From Bacteroidales bacterium (lineage in GTDB: Bacteria > Bacteroidota > Bacteroidia > Bacteroidales > Muribaculaceae), in NCBI GenBank assembly GCA_004552395.1, contig SFOK01000045.1:1-13183 (forward strand): 13,183 nucleotides of DNA, written 5' to 3'. The stretch's first letter is position 1, and every line of letters starts with the position of its first letter. The notes under the pieces were generated by a model. That model made no database searches and was not told the DNA's origin. It saw only the letters and a program-made list of their open reading frames with translations. The position numbers were made by a program, and so were the translations under genes. This document shows, in pieces, positions 1-7,849 of the stretch.

Positions 1-935
1 TCGATCATGCGCGATTCGGGTACAAAATAGGGCTCGCGCAGCAGTTTCTGCCACTGCACGCCGCTCTTATCGTTACCGATGTGGGGGAGCAGATCCTTGC
101 TGTAAAGTATACCCTTGATGGTGTCCTGTGTGGTGTCGTAGACAGGTATTCGCGAATAGCCCGACTCGCGGATAGTGCGCATCACCTCGTCCCAGGAGGC
201 GTGGTATTCGATCAGAGTCACATCCACACGCGAGATCATGATGTCGCGCACCTCCTTCTCGCCGAAGGTGAGTATACCTTTGAGCATCTCTTTGTCGCGG
301 CCGGCCTTCACGTCGCTGATGTCGAGGGCCTGTTCGAGCTCGTCGGTGGAGATATTCTCATGTTTCTTGCCTACCACACGGTTCACTATGAACGAGGATT
401 TGACCAGCAGCGAGCTCACCGGATGGAAAAAGGCCATCAGCGCGGTGAGCGCCTTCGAGGCGCCTTTGCTCCACCCCACTATATGCTCCTTGGCCACGAG
501 TTTGGGGAAGATCTCGCCGCAAAGCAGCAACAGGAAAGTGAGCAGCACTGTCTGCACAAGGAAATCCACAGTGGGCGATATGAACGTCACCACCTGGTTA
601 ATGGCAAACGAGAGCAGCACTACCATGGTGATATTCACCAGATTATTTGCTATCAGTATGGTAGCTAAGAGCCGTTCGCTGCGGTTTATGAGCGCGAAGG
701 TGCGCCGGGCTGCCGGGTCGCTGTCGGATTCTTCCTCCAGGTCGTCGATGTCGGACTGTGTCAGACCGAAGTAGGCTATCTCGCTGCCGGAGACGAACGC
801 GGAGGCGCCCAGACAGAGCAGGGCTATGATTATGAGGACTGACCACGCCGCCCAACTCATGGTGTCAGGTGCGTGGAAATCTGCGAAACTGTTAAGCAGT
901 ACGCTGCATAAATCCGGAAGAGGGTCGGTATCCAA
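1..935 (-). CDS. gldE: GldE-like CNNM/CBS membrane protein (partial, C-terminus beyond the left edge)
   Basis: About 311 codons are visible in one open frame. The N-terminal part is a DUF21/CNNM membrane domain: a first membrane segment at about residues 29-51 followed by SGSEIAYFGLTQSDI, then hydrophobic segments containing LIANNLVNITMVVLLSF and VQTVLLTFLLLLCGEIFPKL. A CBS-pair region follows, with VRDIMISRVDVT and the hallmark YSRIPVYDTTQDTIKGILYS. This is the HlyC/CorC/GldE architecture; the C-terminal CorC_HlyC domain would lie outside the window. In gliding Bacteroidetes GldE is linked to GldD and motility; in gut Bacteroidales it is kept without gliding and its role is unclear (ion transport is inferred for the family). 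I chose the TTG at 935 because the resulting start, DTDPLPDL, resembles the acidic MDPD-type start I recall for GldE proteins. The first in-frame ATG is at 860 and would begin MSWAAW. The gene lies 47 bases after purN and is probably co-transcribed with it. Confidence 0.85.
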   Translation of the reverse strand, partial: MDTDPLPDLCSVLLNSFADFHAPDTMSWAAWSVLIIIALLCLGASAFVSGSEIAYFGLTQSDIDDLEEESDSDPAARRTFALINRSERLLATILIANNLVNITMVVLLSFAINQVVTFISPTVDFLVQTVLLTFLLLLCGEIFPKLVAKEHIVGWSKGASKALTALMAFFHPVSSLLVKSSFIVNRVVGKKHENISTDELEQALDISDVKAGRDKEMLKGILTFGEKEVRDIMISRVDVTLIEYHASWDEVMRTIRESGYSRIPVYDTTQDTIKGILYSKDLLPHIGNDKSGVQWQKLLREPYFVPESRMI

Positions 936-982
936 AATAAATATCTTATAAAGTTTGCCGTGGGCTCGGCGCCCGGACGTTG

Positions 983-2110
983 TTATATAGAGCCGATTAT
1001 GGAGAGCGGTATCCAGAGAGTGGCGGTGAGCAGACCCACCACGAAGGAGGCTATGATCCACCCCTGGGCGCGGTTCGACGCATTCTGAGCCCCGGCTGTA
1101 TCGCCGCAGCTCCATTTCGTGTCGACCTGGCAGGCGTAGACTATCGCCACCACAGCTAACAGGGTGTTGAAGAAGATAGCCATCACCACAGCCACCCAGA
1201 TGTAGCTTTTAGGCTTTGCTACGGCGGGGGCGGGTGCCGGAGCGGGCATCACTGTCGCTGCAGACTGCGGCCGACGGGCAAACTCGCGTATCCGCTCTGT
1301 GTTGCGGGCCTGGTGAGGTGCATCGGCTGCAGAAGCGGTCTGCACGGGCTCAACGGCCTGCGCTGCCTCGGCTTGGGGTGCGGGGTATGCGCGCGCCTCG
1401 GCCTCGGCCCGGCGCTCGGCGGCCTCCTTGTCGGAATATTTCAGTTGAAGAGCCGAGGCCCACTGTTCGTCGGCACTCGGAACCTGGGCGGGTGCGGTGT
1501 CGCTACCGGCGGCCGGTCCCGGATTGCCTCCCCGCTTGTTCAGGTCGCTTATCACCTTGACGATGGCCTGCGGGAAAATCTCGTATTCCACCGGATGTAT
1601 CTTCGCCTCGAGAGTCTCGGCCGTCTCACCCTCGGCAAGCGGGAAACTCTTCTGAAGGATTATCGAGCCGCCGTCTATCTCGTCGGTCACATAGTGCACC
1701 GTCACGCCGCTCTCTTTGTCGCCGTCGGCTATCACGGCCTCATGCACATGGTGGCCGTACATCCCTTTGCCGCCATGGCGCGGAAGCAGCGACGGGTGTA
1801 TGTTGATCACCCGGCCGGGATAAGCCTCCAGTATCTCCGGAGCCACGCGGCGCATGAAGCCTGCCAGCGCCACCAGGTCGATGGAGTAAGGCTTCAGTGC
1901 CTCCACGATCTTCTGCGGTTCTTTGCTCCACACGGCGTTGGGGAAATAGAGCACCGGTATGTGGAATGCTTCCATGCGCTTGATCACACCCGCGTCGCGG
2001 TTGTTGGTGATGGCCACAGCCACACGCACACGGTTGCCCCCTGCGAACGTGCGGGCTATATTCTCGGCGTTTGTGCCGCCGCCGGAAGCGAATATTGCTA
2101 TATTTGTCAT
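983..2110 (-). CDS. purN: Phosphoribosylglycinamide formyltransferase fused to a C-terminal CD225/dispanin membrane domain
   Basis: 375 residues in one frame. Residues 1 to about 185 are a complete PurN domain, which transfers the formyl group of 10-formyl-THF to GAR in purine synthesis: N-terminal IAIFASGGGTNAENI, LAGFMRRVAPEIL, the catalytic NIHPSLLP (Asn103, His105) and VTDEIDGG with Asp146, matching Asn106, His108 and Asp144 of E. coli PurN. A normal PurN stops near this length. Here the frame continues through an Ala/Pro/Glu-rich linker (about 195-298, with a charged stretch DKEAAERRAEAEARA) into two membrane segments (about 302-324 and 351-373). These are joined by a cytosolic loop reading QVDTKWSCGDTAGAQNAS, then NRAQGWIIASFVVGL, which is the CD225 (IFITM/dispanin) signature. 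The start is the ATG before TNIAIF; the frame upstream of it overlaps the ABC gene and has no homology. It follows the ABC exporter after 7 bases, so translation is probably coupled. Confidence 0.93.
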   Translation of the reverse strand: MTNIAIFASGGGTNAENIARTFAGGNRVRVAVAITNNRDAGVIKRMEAFHIPVLYFPNAVWSKEPQKIVEALKPYSIDLVALAGFMRRVAPEILEAYPGRVINIHPSLLPRHGGKGMYGHHVHEAVIADGDKESGVTVHYVTDEIDGGSIILQKSFPLAEGETAETLEAKIHPVEYEIFPQAIVKVISDLNKRGGNPGPAAGSDTAPAQVPSADEQWASALQLKYSDKEAAERRAEAEARAYPAPQAEAAQAVEPVQTASAADAPHQARNTERIREFARRPQSAATVMPAPAPAPAVAKPKSYIWVAVVMAIFFNTLLAVVAIVYACQVDTKWSCGDTAGAQNASNRAQGWIIASFVVGLLTATLWIPLSIIGSI

Positions 2111-2117
2111 ATCTTTT

Positions 2118-3998
2118 CTATATCGATTCGTCAGGATGAGAGGTTGCCGGCTCACCTTCGGCAAGATTCTGCATCTCCACAAGGTGGCGGTAGCGCCCGT
2201 TGAGAGCCATAAGCTCGGCGTGCGTGCCGCGTTCCACAATCTCGCCGTCCTCGAGCACACAGATCAGCGAGGCGTTCACAATCGTGGAGAGACGGTGGGC
2301 TATCACTATCGTGGTGCGGTTCTTCATGAGCCGCTCCAGAGCCTCCTGCACCTGCCGCTCGCTCTCGGTGTCGAGCGCCGAGGTAGCCTCGTCGAGGATC
2401 AGCACGGGCGGGTTCTTGAGGATGGCGCGCGCTATGGAGAGACGCTGGCGCTGTCCGCCGGAAAGCTTGCAGCCCCGGTCGCCTATCGTGGTCTGATAGC
2501 CGTGCTCCGATGCCATGATGAAGTCGTGGGCGTTGGCTATGCGCGCCGCCTCCTCCACTTGCGCGGGCGTGGCGTTGTCCACTCCGAAGGTTATGTTATT
2601 GTAGAACGTGTCGTTGAAGAGTATCGCCTCCTGGTTCACGTTGCCCATGAGCGAGCGCAGGTCCTTCACCCGGAAGTCGCGCACATCCTTGCCGCCGATA
2701 CGCACTGCCCCTTTCGCGGGGTCCCAAAAACGCGGGATAAGGTCGGCCATGGTCGACTTGCCGCTGCCTGACTGGCCCACGAGCGCCACCGTCGTGCCGG
2801 GCTCCACGGTGAGGTTAATGTCGCGGAGCACCTCGCGGCCGGGCGTGTAGGCGAAGCTCACATTGTCGAACGTGATCGGCGCCTTGGCTGCATCGAGGGT
2901 GGCGGGGTCGATCGGATGTTCGGGATCGGTGATGCAGTTGGGCGCCTTGAGGATCTTGTCGATACGCTGCATCGAGGCCATGCCTTTCTGTATGGAGTAG
3001 CCAGCTTTGGAGAGTTCTTTGGCGGGGTTGATGATACTGTAGAATATCACCATATAATATATGAAGGCGGAGGCGTCGATCGAGCTGTTGCCGCTCAGGA
3101 TCAGCGTGCCGCCGAACCAGAGCACGATCGCTATGGCTGTGGTGCCCAAGAACTCACTCATGGGATGCGCGAGTGTGTAGCGCCGCTGTATATTGTTGGA
3201 GAGGCGGAAGAATTCCTGATTCTGGGCCTCATAGCGGCAGCGCATCTTCTTCTCGGCGTTGAAGGCTTTGATCACCCGCAGTCCGCCGAGCGTCTCCTCG
3301 GTGGTGGAGAGTATCTGACCCCAGAGCTGCTGCGCTTCGAGCGACTTGCGTTTCAGCAGCTTGCCCACACGCCCCATCACGAGCCCGGCCACCGGCAGCA
3401 GCACAAGCACGAAGAGCGTCAGCTGCCAGCTCACCACAATCATCATGCCCAGACAGACTATGATCATGATCGGGTTCTTGAACAGCATGTCGAGACTCGA
3501 CATCACGGATGCCTCTATCTCTGTAACATCGCCCGATATTCGCGCCATCACGTCGCCCTTGCGCTCCTCAGTGAAGAAGCCCAGAGGGAGCGAGAGTATC
3601 TTGCCGTACATCTCGTTGCGTATGTCGCGCACTATGCCGTTGCGCAGCGGGATTATGAAGAAAGAGCTCAGGTACATCACACCGGTCTTGAGCATCGTCA
3701 TCACCACGAGCAGCACTGCGAGCAGCGCCAGCGCCGTCGATGCGCCGTAGTCGGCTATCACCCGGTCGGTGTAATAATAGAAATTATTGACTACCACATC
3801 TTTAAGCGAGCCGTCGTCCAGAGTCATGTAGACATAGGTCTTGGTGCTCATCTTAAAGAGCATCTGCAGTATCGGGATTATGACCGCGAACGAGAAGAGC
3901 GTGAGGAAGGCGGCCAGCATATTGAACAATATGTTGAGCACCACATTCCATTTATAGGGCGCCACATAGCGGCGCATCATCCTGAAGAAATCTTTCAC
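2118..3998 (-). CDS. ABC exporter, fused permease and ATPase (MsbA/multidrug type)
   Basis: 626 residues, the usual size of a homodimeric type IV ABC exporter half-transporter. Residues 1 to about 340 form the membrane domain, with hydrophobic segments near 20-46, 88-112, 174-192, 194-210, 284-302 and 311-324. The ATPase domain has Walker A GQSGSGKST (408-416), Q-loop Gln456, signature LSGGQ (512-516), Walker B VLILDEATSALD with catalytic Glu537, and H-loop His568; all are intact. The substrate cannot be read from sequence. The family includes lipid A flippase MsbA and multidrug exporters, and lipid or drug export across the inner membrane is inferred. The start is a GTG at 3998 giving KDFFRMMRRYVAPYK, which matches the usual beginning of Bacteroidetes homologues; the ATG at 3980 would cut into this conserved end. 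No Bacteroidetes-type promoter is visible in the 77 bases upstream, so it may be read from the mltD transcript. The fused purN follows after 7 bases. Confidence 0.95.
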   Translation of the reverse strand: MKDFFRMMRRYVAPYKWNVVLNILFNMLAAFLTLFSFAVIIPILQMLFKMSTKTYVYMTLDDGSLKDVVVNNFYYYTDRVIADYGASTALALLAVLLVVMTMLKTGVMYLSSFFIIPLRNGIVRDIRNEMYGKILSLPLGFFTEERKGDVMARISGDVTEIEASVMSSLDMLFKNPIMIIVCLGMMIVVSWQLTLFVLVLLPVAGLVMGRVGKLLKRKSLEAQQLWGQILSTTEETLGGLRVIKAFNAEKKMRCRYEAQNQEFFRLSNNIQRRYTLAHPMSEFLGTTAIAIVLWFGGTLILSGNSSIDASAFIYYMVIFYSIINPAKELSKAGYSIQKGMASMQRIDKILKAPNCITDPEHPIDPATLDAAKAPITFDNVSFAYTPGREVLRDINLTVEPGTTVALVGQSGSGKSTMADLIPRFWDPAKGAVRIGGKDVRDFRVKDLRSLMGNVNQEAILFNDTFYNNITFGVDNATPAQVEEAARIANAHDFIMASEHGYQTTIGDRGCKLSGGQRQRLSIARAILKNPPVLILDEATSALDTESERQVQEALERLMKNRTTIVIAHRLSTIVNASLICVLEDGEIVERGTHAELMALNGRYRHLVEMQNLAEGEPATSHPDESI

Positions 3999-4021
3999 CG
4001 TTCTGTATCAGTTCTCTGCGT

Positions 4022-4078
4022 TAAGTAAGTCCGGGAAACCGACTGATAGAAATCTGACCGGTTTTTGATACTTACTTA
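4022..4078. repeat. Inverted repeat (two nested arms) at the mltD 3' end
   Basis: A perfect 9-base inverted repeat, TAAGTAAGT at 4022-4030 and ACTTACTTA at 4070-4078, encloses a second pair, AAACCG and CGGTTT. The right arm includes the mltD stop codon. On the minus strand no T-run follows the structure, so it is not a classical intrinsic terminator. It could slow transcription, protect an mRNA end, or be chance. Confidence 0.4.
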
Positions 4079-5920
4079 TCTTTTTCTCTTTTTCTTGCCC
4101 GTCTTCTTGCCTGACTTGGAATCCTTGGCGGGCACGTTGAGCTTGTCGCCGGGATGGATCATGTCGCCTTTCAGCTTAGGATTGGCCTTGCGGAGCTCGT
4201 CCACTGTCACACCATTGCGCTTGGCGATACGTTCCAGATTCTCGCCGCTTGTGACGGTATGTGTGGTGGACTTGGGAGTCTCCTTCTTGGAAGCCTTGCT
4301 GTTCTGCTTCGACTTTTTAGCTTTCTTTGAGCTCTTCTTGGACGCATTGTCATCCTTTGCCGCCTTCTCGGCTTTGCTCTTCGAACCGCTCTTCACGGCG
4401 CTGTTGTCCGTGTCATTGTCGGTCTTGGCTGTTTTGGATGCAGTTCCCTTGGTGGAAGCCTTGGCTGCTGCCTTCGACGACGCCGACGCCGAATCGCCTC
4501 CTGCGCTCGCGGTATCGTCGGGAACAAGTATCTTGAGCTGCTGACCGGTGCGCACTGCATTGCGGCGCAGCGAGTTCCAGCTCTTTATGTCGTCCTGGCT
4601 CACATTGTAATCCCGCGCTATGGAGGCGAGTGTCTCTCCGGCTGCCACCTTATGCGTGATGGTCTTGGTGCGTGTGGCGCCACCCTTCTGTGACTCCTTC
4701 TGCGCTGAGGCGGCCTTCACCATGGCCACCTCCTCCTGCGCTTTCTCATCAGCCTCGGAGATCTGCGGCTCCGTGGCTTCGGCTGTCAGCTCGGGAGTTA
4801 TCTCAGGCTCTGACGATGCGGCCACACCCGGCTCGGCTGTCTCGCGCTGCTCGTATTTAATAGCGTCGTGAGCCAGGATGTCATCCTCGCTCAGCAGGTA
4901 GGCGTGGATCTGCTGCGAGGGTAGTATCAGGAAGTAGCTGCGCCCCTCGCCTGCGGGGATTAGGTCTTTGCGGAACTGCGGGTTGAGAATACGGAGCTCA
5001 TCCACAGGTATGTTGAGCACATCGGAAATCTGATTGAAATGCAGGCGCGAATTCACGGCCACAGTATCGGTGACGAGCGGCTTGGTGGCCAGCACCGGAC
5101 TGATATTGTGGTCCTTATAGTAAGTCATCACATAGTTGGCCGCAATGAACATCGGCACATAGCCGCGTGTCTCCTCGGGCAGATACTTGTAGATGGCCCA
5201 GAAGTCAAGGTCGGTGGCGTCGCCTCCGGCGCGGCGCAGCGCTTTGTTGACAGTGCCCGGGCCGCAGTTATAGGCCGCGATGGCGAGTGTCCAGTCTCCG
5301 TAGGTGGCGTAGAGATCCTTCAGATAACCTGCCGCTTTCTCGGAGCTGAGATACGGGTCGCGTCTCTCGTCCACAAGCGAGTTGACCTCAAGGCCAAGGC
5401 CCTTGCCGGTGCCTAACATAAGCTGCCAGAGGCCGGCCGCGCCGTGCTTGCTCACTGCGTTCGGGTTGAGGCCCGACTCAATCACCGGCAGATACTTGAG
5501 CTCCAGAGGGAGGCCCTTCTCTTCGAGCGCCTGCTCGAAGATAGGCGTGTAGTAATTGCTCAACCCCAGCAGCACAGCCACCTGCGCGCGCGAACGCGAT
5601 GTGTAACGGTCAATGTAGCTGCGCACTATCTGATTGAAAGGCATCTCGATCACTGTCGGCATGGCTTTCAGGCGCTTCTTGATCGTCTCGTCGGAAGTGG
5701 CAGGGTCCCCTTCGCTGGCGTAGCGGTCGTCGGTGGTGGTATAGTTTTTCATATACCAGCTCTCGAGCATCTTCTGCGTGTTCTGCTCGAAGGTCTCGGG
5801 ATAGACTATCGCCTTGTCGGTGATGCTCTCCTTGAGGTCGAGCACATTGGGCGACTTGGTCTGCGCGGCGGCGGGAAGCGCCATCACCAGGGCTGTAAGG
5901 AGAAGGTTGAGTTTCTTCAT
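4076..5920 (-). CDS. mltD: MltD-like membrane-associated lytic murein transglycosylase with LysM repeats
   Basis: 614 residues. A signal peptide is clear (MKKLNLLLTALVMALPAAAQ, cleavage after AAA or AAQ), so the protein is exported to the periplasm. There is no lipobox cysteine. The SLT catalytic domain covers about 115-260, with catalytic Glu148 in LPVIESGLNP, the SKHGAAGLWQLM motif and AIAAYNCGPGTV. Residues about 279-334 form a divergent LysM-like unit seen in MltD relatives. Two clear LysM domains follow: 421-465 (HKVAAGETLASIARDYNVS) and 552-597 (HTVTSGENLERIAKRNGVT). They are joined by an unusually basic Lys/Ser/Ala linker (about 470-550), and the tail is also basic (GKKTGKKKRKR). The enzyme cleaves glycan strands to 1,6-anhydro-muropeptides; LysM domains bind peptidoglycan. 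It is the last gene of the parA-parB-DUF5683-mltD run, 91 bases after DUF5683, and no promoter of its own is evident. Confidence 0.94.
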   Translation of the reverse strand: MKKLNLLLTALVMALPAAAQTKSPNVLDLKESITDKAIVYPETFEQNTQKMLESWYMKNYTTTDDRYASEGDPATSDETIKKRLKAMPTVIEMPFNQIVRSYIDRYTSRSRAQVAVLLGLSNYYTPIFEQALEEKGLPLELKYLPVIESGLNPNAVSKHGAAGLWQLMLGTGKGLGLEVNSLVDERRDPYLSSEKAAGYLKDLYATYGDWTLAIAAYNCGPGTVNKALRRAGGDATDLDFWAIYKYLPEETRGYVPMFIAANYVMTYYKDHNISPVLATKPLVTDTVAVNSRLHFNQISDVLNIPVDELRILNPQFRKDLIPAGEGRSYFLILPSQQIHAYLLSEDDILAHDAIKYEQRETAEPGVAASSEPEITPELTAEATEPQISEADEKAQEEVAMVKAASAQKESQKGGATRTKTITHKVAAGETLASIARDYNVSQDDIKSWNSLRRNAVRTGQQLKILVPDDTASAGGDSASASSKAAAKASTKGTASKTAKTDNDTDNSAVKSGSKSKAEKAAKDDNASKKSSKKAKKSKQNSKASKKETPKSTTHTVTSGENLERIAKRNGVTVDELRKANPKLKGDMIHPGDKLNVPAKDSKSGKKTGKKKRKR

Positions 5921-6011
5921 ATCTTGAGGATTTTGAAGTCGGTTTTTTGGTCGGTTAATCTTGCTTTGTGTGTTTAAGAGACTTTGCCAAGGTTTCCCGG
6001 GGCACTGTGCC

Positions 6012-6833
6012 TCAGAACACCACCGCCCAGTTCAGGCCCAGCGACACGCGGCGGTCGACCGGATCCAGAAACATGGCGGGCTGTAGGTCCATGGAGAGGT
6101 CGGGAGAGATGTCGAAATGAGAGAGAGAGGCATCCACGTATGCATCGAGCATACAGAGCAGATAGAGTCCTGCCATGCAGATGATGCAGAGGTCGCGGTT
6201 GCGGCGGTAGAAATCTTTGCGCGACCGGAGTCGGTTCTGCAGCCACGCTTTGTCAAGGTCGTCCTCCGTGGTGGTCGGAGGGAAGAAATTCATGTACGAA
6301 TTCGTCGCCGGGTCGTTGTCCATGATGTCGCGGTAGGCCTGCGTGTAGTCCTTCAGCTGCCTGTTGTTCCACGATGTGGCGTAGCCCAGACCCATGAAGC
6401 CGCCTATGATGATGGGCAGCTTCCAGTAGCGCCGGTTGTAGACCTGCCCCAGGCCGGGGCATAGCGCCGAGAGCCATACGGCCCTCGAAGGATTCGGGTT
6501 GAAGTCGCGTCGCATGCCGCGCGTGGGATCGTAGCCCGGAGCCGTCACCACCACAAGAGCGGAGTCGCCGGCCATGGCTGCGGAGTCGCCTGGAGCCGTG
6601 AGCAGCGCCTGCGCTGCCAGTGCTGAGTCAGCCTCGGCCGTGGGCTTCACTTTCAGCAGCAGCTCGGCATCCGCTATCGTGTCGGCGGTCTGCGGTATGC
6701 CGGTGGGCATAGGCAGAGGATCCTGCGTGCCGCTGCTCAGCACGGCCTGCAGCGGCTCGGGTGCCGCCACAAGCAGACAGAGAAACGCCATAGCAAGGCG
6801 CATCGGAAGCGATATGCGGTCTGACTCTTTCAC
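6012..6833 (-). CDS. DUF5683 domain-containing membrane protein
   Basis: 273 residues from a GTG at 6833, three bases after the parB stop; an ATG at 6803 would give a shorter protein beginning directly with the signal peptide (MRLAMAFLCLLVAAPEPLQA). Either start gives an exported N-terminus. A low-complexity Ala/Asp/Thr-rich stretch (about 50-98) follows. The conserved core has SRAVWLSALCPGLGQVYN then RRYWKLP (about 116-140), a glycine-rich hydrophobic segment (IIIGGFMGLGYATSW, 141-155) and a second one (LCIICMAGLYLLCMLDAY, 215-232). The PGxGQxYNxxYWK motif identifies DUF5683. The family's function is unknown. I recall the gene sitting between parB and mltD in other Bacteroidetes, which suggests, without proving, a link to envelope work during chromosome segregation or division. 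The end is predicted beta-rich (RRVSLGLNWAVVF). Confidence 0.88.
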   Translation of the reverse strand: MKESDRISLPMRLAMAFLCLLVAAPEPLQAVLSSGTQDPLPMPTGIPQTADTIADAELLLKVKPTAEADSALAAQALLTAPGDSAAMAGDSALVVVTAPGYDPTRGMRRDFNPNPSRAVWLSALCPGLGQVYNRRYWKLPIIIGGFMGLGYATSWNNRQLKDYTQAYRDIMDNDPATNSYMNFFPPTTTEDDLDKAWLQNRLRSRKDFYRRNRDLCIICMAGLYLLCMLDAYVDASLSHFDISPDLSMDLQPAMFLDPVDRRVSLGLNWAVVF

Positions 6834-6836
6834 GCC

Positions 6837-7718
6837 TCAGCGGAGTTTTTCAAATAAGGCCACGAGCTTCTGGAGCTCGTCGTCATTGTTAAACTTCAGT
6901 GTGATGGAGCCTTTGCCGTCGTCGTGGCGCACAAACTTCACCGGAGTGGAGAAATAGCTCTGCAGATCCTTGCGGAAGAAATCGTACTCTTTCGACGACG
7001 ACGATGTCACACTCTTGCGGGTGATTTTCGCCTTCTTGCCTGCGGCCGCATCGGCCTTGGCGCCCGACGCCACCTCCTCGACCTTGCGCACCGACAGACC
7101 CTCCTTCACTGTCAGCTCGTAGAGCTTGAGCTGCTGCTTGGGGTCGTCGATGGTGAGCAGAGCGCGCGCGTGGCCCATGTCGATCAGATGATCGCGCAGA
7201 CCGAGCTGCACCTCCGCGGGCAGTCGCAGCAGACGCAGATGGTTGGCTACGGTGGCACGTTTCTTACCCACTCGCTCGGCCAGACGGTCCTGCGTGAGCC
7301 CGTAGGAGTCCATCAGCTTCTGGTATGTGAGCGCAATCTCTATGGCGTTGAGGTCCTCGCGCTGGATATTCTCTATGAGGGCCATCTCCGTCACTTCGGC
7401 GTCGGAAGCCGTGCGTATGTAGGCGGGCACGGTCCGCAGACCTGCCATACCGGCGGCGCGCCAGCGCCGCTCGCCCGCTATGATCTGGTATTCGCCGTTG
7501 TCGAGGCGGCGCAGCGAGAGCGGCTGTATGATGCCTAACTCGCGTATGGAATCGGCAAGCTCCGCCAAAGCTTCCTGCGAGAAGTTCGTGCGGGGCTGGT
7601 CCGGGTTGGGCTTGATCAGGTCAAGCGCCACGTTGTTTATTTCCGAAGAGCCTGCAGTCTGTATTTCGTTCATCGAGATGAGCGAGTCCAGGCCGCGGCC
7701 CAGTGCATTGCGTTTCAT
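6837..7718 (-). CDS. parB: Chromosome partitioning protein ParB (Spo0J family, CTP switch)
   Basis: 293 residues, normal for chromosomal ParB. The extreme N-terminus carries the ParA-stimulating motif (NALGRGLDSLI). The ParB/Srx CTP-binding domain has NPDQPR (38-43), GERRWRAA (82-89) and ENIQRE (116-121), the three boxes needed for CTP binding and clamp closure. A helix-turn-helix at about 140-165 (LTQDRLAERVGKKRATVANH) should read parS. A Lys/Ser-rich linker (about 220-243) leads to the C-terminal dimerisation domain ending in LVALFEKLR. The protein loads at parS, spreads and is pulled by ParA. The start ATG at 7718 follows parA by 131 bases. I found no sequence close to the parS consensus TGTTNCACGTGNAACA in the window, so the centromere sites must be elsewhere or divergent. 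Confidence 0.96.
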   Translation of the reverse strand: MKRNALGRGLDSLISMNEIQTAGSSEINNVALDLIKPNPDQPRTNFSQEALAELADSIRELGIIQPLSLRRLDNGEYQIIAGERRWRAAGMAGLRTVPAYIRTASDAEVTEMALIENIQREDLNAIEIALTYQKLMDSYGLTQDRLAERVGKKRATVANHLRLLRLPAEVQLGLRDHLIDMGHARALLTIDDPKQQLKLYELTVKEGLSVRKVEEVASGAKADAAAGKKAKITRKSVTSSSSKEYDFFRKDLQSYFSTPVKFVRHDDGKGSITLKFNNDDELQKLVALFEKLR

Positions 7719-7849
7719 TCGTTTCTGTATTAGTGTCTGCCGCGGGAACTACCGCCCGCAGCGTCTCCGGAACTTCACCGGAATTTATTTCCGGACTCCC
7801 CGGATCTTGTCTCCCGGTCCTTACCGGAAAGCCGTCTCGGGTCCGTCGT
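7719..7849 (-). other. parA-parB spacer with repeated CCGG words and a short hairpin
   Basis: This 131-base gap has no gene. It holds at least five CCGG words between 7767 and 7826 at irregular 9-14 base spacing. One perfect stem, CCGGAA (7778-7783) with TTCCGG (7789-7794) around a five-base loop, would form in the transcript. No promoter of the TTTG/TAnnTTTG type is visible, so parB is probably read from the parA promoter. Roles in mRNA stability or parA/parB ratio are possible but unproven. Confidence 0.4.

Noticed and set aside
10..983. The gldE reading frame staying open into the 3' end of purN
   Set aside because: Openness is expected in GC-rich DNA; residues upstream of 935 do not resemble GldE and no good start lies there.
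2111..2260. N-terminal extension of the PurN frame
   Set aside because: It overlaps the end of the ABC exporter in another frame and has no resemblance to PurN; the ATG at 2110 begins the conserved TNIAIFASGGG.
2916..4028. Long plus-strand frame opposite the ABC exporter (370 codons)
   Set aside because: It is antisense to a gene with all ABC motifs, and is rich in His/Arg/Glu without domains, as expected from a shadow frame in GC-rich DNA.
4065..4544. Hydrophobic plus-strand frame that looks like a membrane protein
   Set aside because: It is the complement of the Lys-rich MltD linker; Lys codons read backwards give Phe/Leu, which mimics membrane segments.
6361..6380. TGTTCCACGATGTGG as a possible parS site
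   Set aside because: The right half does not complete the palindrome (GTGGAACA expected) and it lies inside the DUF5683 coding region, so it is probably chance.
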